The notes under the pieces: generated by a model | The model's input: only the letters and a program-made list of their open reading frames with translations | Told to the model about the DNA's origin: nothing | Database searches by the model: none | Translations under genes and position numbers: made by a program | Shown here: in pieces, positions 12,853-14,306 of the stretch | Layout of the letters: each line of letters starts with the position of its first letter | How positions within the stretch are numbered: position 1 is the first letter of the stretch | NCBI GenBank assembly: GCA_018303645.1 | Contig: JAGVXR010000026.1 | Span: 1-14,306 of the forward strand | Reading direction: 5' to 3' | Length of the DNA: 14,306 bases | From: Candidatus Woesearchaeota archaeon | GTDB taxonomy: Archaea; Nanobdellota; Nanobdellia; Woesearchaeales; GW2011-AR4

Positions 12853-14151
12853 TTATTTCAATCTCCTGTATAAATCCATCAGTCTGTTGTAAACCTCTCT
12901 TTTGTCGTGCGGCTCCAAGCGAATGTATATACTCCTTGCCCCTGCATAGAGGTTCCTTGCGTTCATCAAGTCATTTTTGCCGATTGCTTCAGCTGCATCG
13001 TTTATCGCTTTGCGGCATTTCTCAAGATTTCCTGCCCTCAATCTGGGCACTAGCGTGTACGCAAATAAAACTCCAAACCCTACAAGTACAATAAATCCAA
13101 TCAACTTAATATTTACCGTCAAAATTCCTGCCTTTGCCTCTTCCTTGGAAACCACGCTGAATATCTCGCTTGAAACAGCAAACGAATCCTGGTATCTTAC
13201 CTCGACTACTATGAGGTAATCTCCCGTAGGCAGGCTTTCCGACAGCTTAAACGACTTGACAAAAGACAATTGTGATTCTACAGCAAATGTTTCTGAGCTT
13301 TCATGGACAATTCCTCCAAGCTTGTTTTTGATTATGTAGGTTGCGGTTACATCAACTTTCCTTGCAGGGCCGATATTAAGCAGCGTAATCTGAGCTTTCA
13401 GCTCTTCTCCGGCTCCAATCTTTTTATAGGCTGACGGGATGTCAAGCTTCACATCGAATAGGGCATCCTTGGATTCAACATTGGCAACAACACTTATAGA
13501 CTTTTCAATTACATCTCCCTTAATTTTTATTTCGCCAAGATAAGATCCAAGCTTTTTTCCGATTATGGTTGCGTCCACATTTTTCTCCTGCCCAGACTCG
13601 AGGCTGAAACTTGTTTCAGACAATGATACTAGTTCTTCGATACTAACAACGCTCAATACAAAGTCCAGATTTACATTGCCTGTGTTTTTTATTGTGATTG
13701 TTCTTGTTGATGCCGCGCCCAAAGTCAACTGCTCTTCTATAGAGCTTGGGCTTACGCTGAAATCCTTTATTATTTCCACAAACAAGCCGCCCCCTCCGCC
13801 TCCTGCCGCTGCTCCGCCCCCTCCGCCTCCTGCAGCTGTCGGGCAGGAAGAGCTTGCGCATGAGCTGCTGCAGCAGAATCCGCCTTCGCATTGGGCAGCA
13901 GATGTGCAAAACTGCCCGTCTGCCAGCATCAATGTGTGGAAGAATCCAAGCCTGTTGATATAGGACGATGAGCTGACAACGCTGTTTATTATTCCGGTTG
14001 CTATGCTATTCTTATAGGAAGAGCTTGTGGTTGTATCCCCTCCCTCTGATACAATTACGCTCTGCTTGTAGCTTTCGCTTTGCATCTGGGCAGCAAAAGA
14101 GCTTAAAGCCAGAAGCATAAATGCAAATACCAGAATAACTGACTTTTTCAT
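12853..14151 (-). CDS. Secreted-anchored surface protein: Cys cluster, poly-Gly linker, Ig-like domains, membrane helix and helical tail
   Basis: About 432 aa from the ATG at 14151; a GTG at 14163 would add four. Numbering below follows the longer form. A signal peptide (MKKSVILVFAFMLLALSSFA) is followed by two SSSSYxxxxG-type segments (about 27-75) seen in many microbial surface proteins. Next comes a Cys cluster (C86, C92, C97, C98, C102, C107), likely disulfide-bonded, a linker of two six-Gly runs around AAA (112-126), and Ig-like beta domains (about 130-338). One membrane helix (about 350-371) follows, then a cytoplasmic tail with ARNLYAGARSIYIRLE (402-417) and YNRLMDLYRRLK. The outer segment 230-338 and the tail match the 863-residue neighbour. 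It ends 148 bases upstream of that gene, in the same direction. Probably a cell-surface complex subunit; the partner is unknown. Confidence 0.8.
   Translation of the reverse strand: MKKSVILVFAFMLLALSSFAAQMQSESYKQSVIVSEGGDTTTSSSYKNSIATGIINSVVSSSSYINRLGFFHTLMLADGQFCTSAAQCEGGFCCSSSCASSSCPTAAGGGGGGAAAGGGGGGLFVEIIKDFSVSPSSIEEQLTLGAASTRTITIKNTGNVNLDFVLSVVSIEELVSLSETSFSLESGQEKNVDATIIGKKLGSYLGEIKIKGDVIEKSISVVANVESKDALFDVKLDIPSAYKKIGAGEELKAQITLLNIGPARKVDVTATYIIKNKLGGIVHESSETFAVESQLSFVKSFKLSESLPTGDYLIVVEVRYQDSFAVSSEIFSVVSKEEAKAGILTVNIKLIGFIVLVGFGVLFAYTLVPRLRAGNLEKCRKAINDAAEAIGKNDLMNARNLYAGARSIYIRLEPHDKREVYNRLMDLYRRLK
13787..13833. repeat. Perfect 20-bp direct repeat encoding the poly-glycine linker
   Basis: The same 20-bp C-rich segment starts at 13787 and at 13814, 27 bp apart. 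On the coding strand it gives GGGGGG-AAA-GGGGGG. It is far more GC-rich than the surroundings and is a likely site of slippage, so linker length may vary between strains. Confidence 0.8.
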
Positions 14152-14175
14152 CCGAATCTGCACTTGGGCACAATT

Positions 14176-14190
14176 CCTTTTTATTCTTTA
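14176..14190 (-). promoter_or_regulatory. TATA-like element for the surface protein gene
   Basis: The minus strand reads TAAAGAATAAAAAGG, centred about 32 nt before the ATG at 14151. The fit is weaker than at other promoters in the window. Confidence 0.35.
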
Positions 14191-14226
14191 TGTTTTTTGC
14201 CGCAATCAGCTCAGTAGAAATCCTAC

Positions 14227-14238
14227 ATAAATTTAAAA
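14227..14238 (+). promoter_or_regulatory. TATA element for the gene leaving the window
   Basis: ATAAATTTAAAA is centred near 14233. Normal spacing would start transcription near 14259, inside the right arm of the 27-bp dyad that follows and about 31 nt before the ATG at 14290. Confidence 0.5.
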
Positions 14239-14265
14239 CCTAGCCAGCCGTTAGGCTGTGCTAGG
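14239..14265 (+). promoter_or_regulatory. 27-bp dyad (operator or hairpin) between TATA box and start codon
   Basis: CCTAGCCAGCC (14239-14249) pairs with GGCTG (14254-14258) and GCTAGG (14260-14265) around a GTTA loop, with a single T bulge: 11 base pairs. It covers the predicted transcription start. If transcription begins upstream it is an RNA hairpin; if near 14259 it is better read as a repressor operator in DNA. Confidence 0.6.
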
Positions 14266-14266
14266 G

Positions 14267-14289
14267 GGTGGACAATCGAGGTGTCCACC
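14267..14289 (+). promoter_or_regulatory. Hairpin holding the ribosome-binding site, directly before the ATG
   Basis: GGTGGACA (14267-14274) pairs perfectly with TGTCCACC (14282-14289) around the 7-base loop ATCGAGG. The ribosome-binding site GAGGTG (14278-14283) has its GAGG in the loop and TG in the stem, six bases before the ATG. This layout could present or hide the site and so control translation. Confidence 0.6.
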
Positions 14290-14306
14290 ATGAACAAGAA
14301 AAAAGA
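14290..14306 (+). CDS. First codons of a gene running off the window (MNKKK...)
   Basis: An ATG six bases after a good GAGGTG site begins MNKKK and remains open to the window end. Five codons are too few to identify it. The leader structure and TATA box upstream support a real start. An alternative is that this is part of a structured RNA gene beginning near 14259, in which case the ATG is accidental. Confidence 0.45.

Noticed and set aside
13643..13963. Pro-rich and Arg-rich frames over the C-rich repeat
   Set aside because: They are shadows of the poly-Gly linker codons of the surface protein on the minus strand.
1..14306. CRISPR array, insertion sequence or integrase
   Set aside because: No regularly spaced repeats of 24-40 bp, no transposase or integrase motifs, and no terminal inverted repeats were seen. 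The short repeats present are only 9, 12 and 20-bp units.

Overview
The window looks like a piece of an AT-rich archaeal genome, most likely a DPANN lineage such as Woesearchaeota or Pacearchaeota. The signs are archaeal-only translation genes (Zn-ribbon protein next to aEF-1beta, Trm1, aIF5B, a stand-alone PUA protein, DUF371), a PEGA lipoprotein, and promoters whose TATA box lies about 25-30 nt from the start codon, implying leaderless or nearly leaderless mRNAs. The lineage is an inference from gene content; no marker was compared with a database.

Layout. 1-1042: a Zn-ribbon gene and aEF-1beta on the plus strand run head-on into a PEGA lipoprotein gene on the minus strand. Neither gene has a proper end and each reads through the other, so positions about 370-395 look like a rearrangement or assembly junction. 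1074-3993: trm1 (minus) and infB/aIF5B (plus) diverge from a shared promoter region. 3994-4267: an AT-rich gap holding a GC-rich, hairpin-rich block that may be a structured RNA. 4268-4723: a PUA-domain protein.

4716-8490 is the most unusual part. It is a minus-strand cluster encoding an HD protein that resembles the hydrolase half of RelA/SpoT, then a protein with a RelA/SpoT (p)ppGpp-synthetase-type domain behind a Cys-rich N-terminal region, then a small SAM-dependent methyltransferase. Two tiny overlapping reading frames precede the HD gene. RelA/SpoT proteins are rare in archaea. The arrangement resembles either a split alarmone synthetase/hydrolase or a toxSAS-type toxin with a hydrolase antitoxin.

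8492-10111: a stand-alone asparagine-synthetase-type amidotransferase domain translationally coupled to DUF371, and a divergent 71-residue hypothetical gene. 10113-14151: two large surface membrane proteins that are distant paralogues, sharing an Ig-like outer domain and a helical cytoplasmic module. The larger also has a long coiled-coil region and five copies of a short aromatic/basic motif. 14227-14306: promoter, a 27-bp dyad, a second hairpin with the ribosome-binding site in its loop, and the first codons of a gene that leaves the window.
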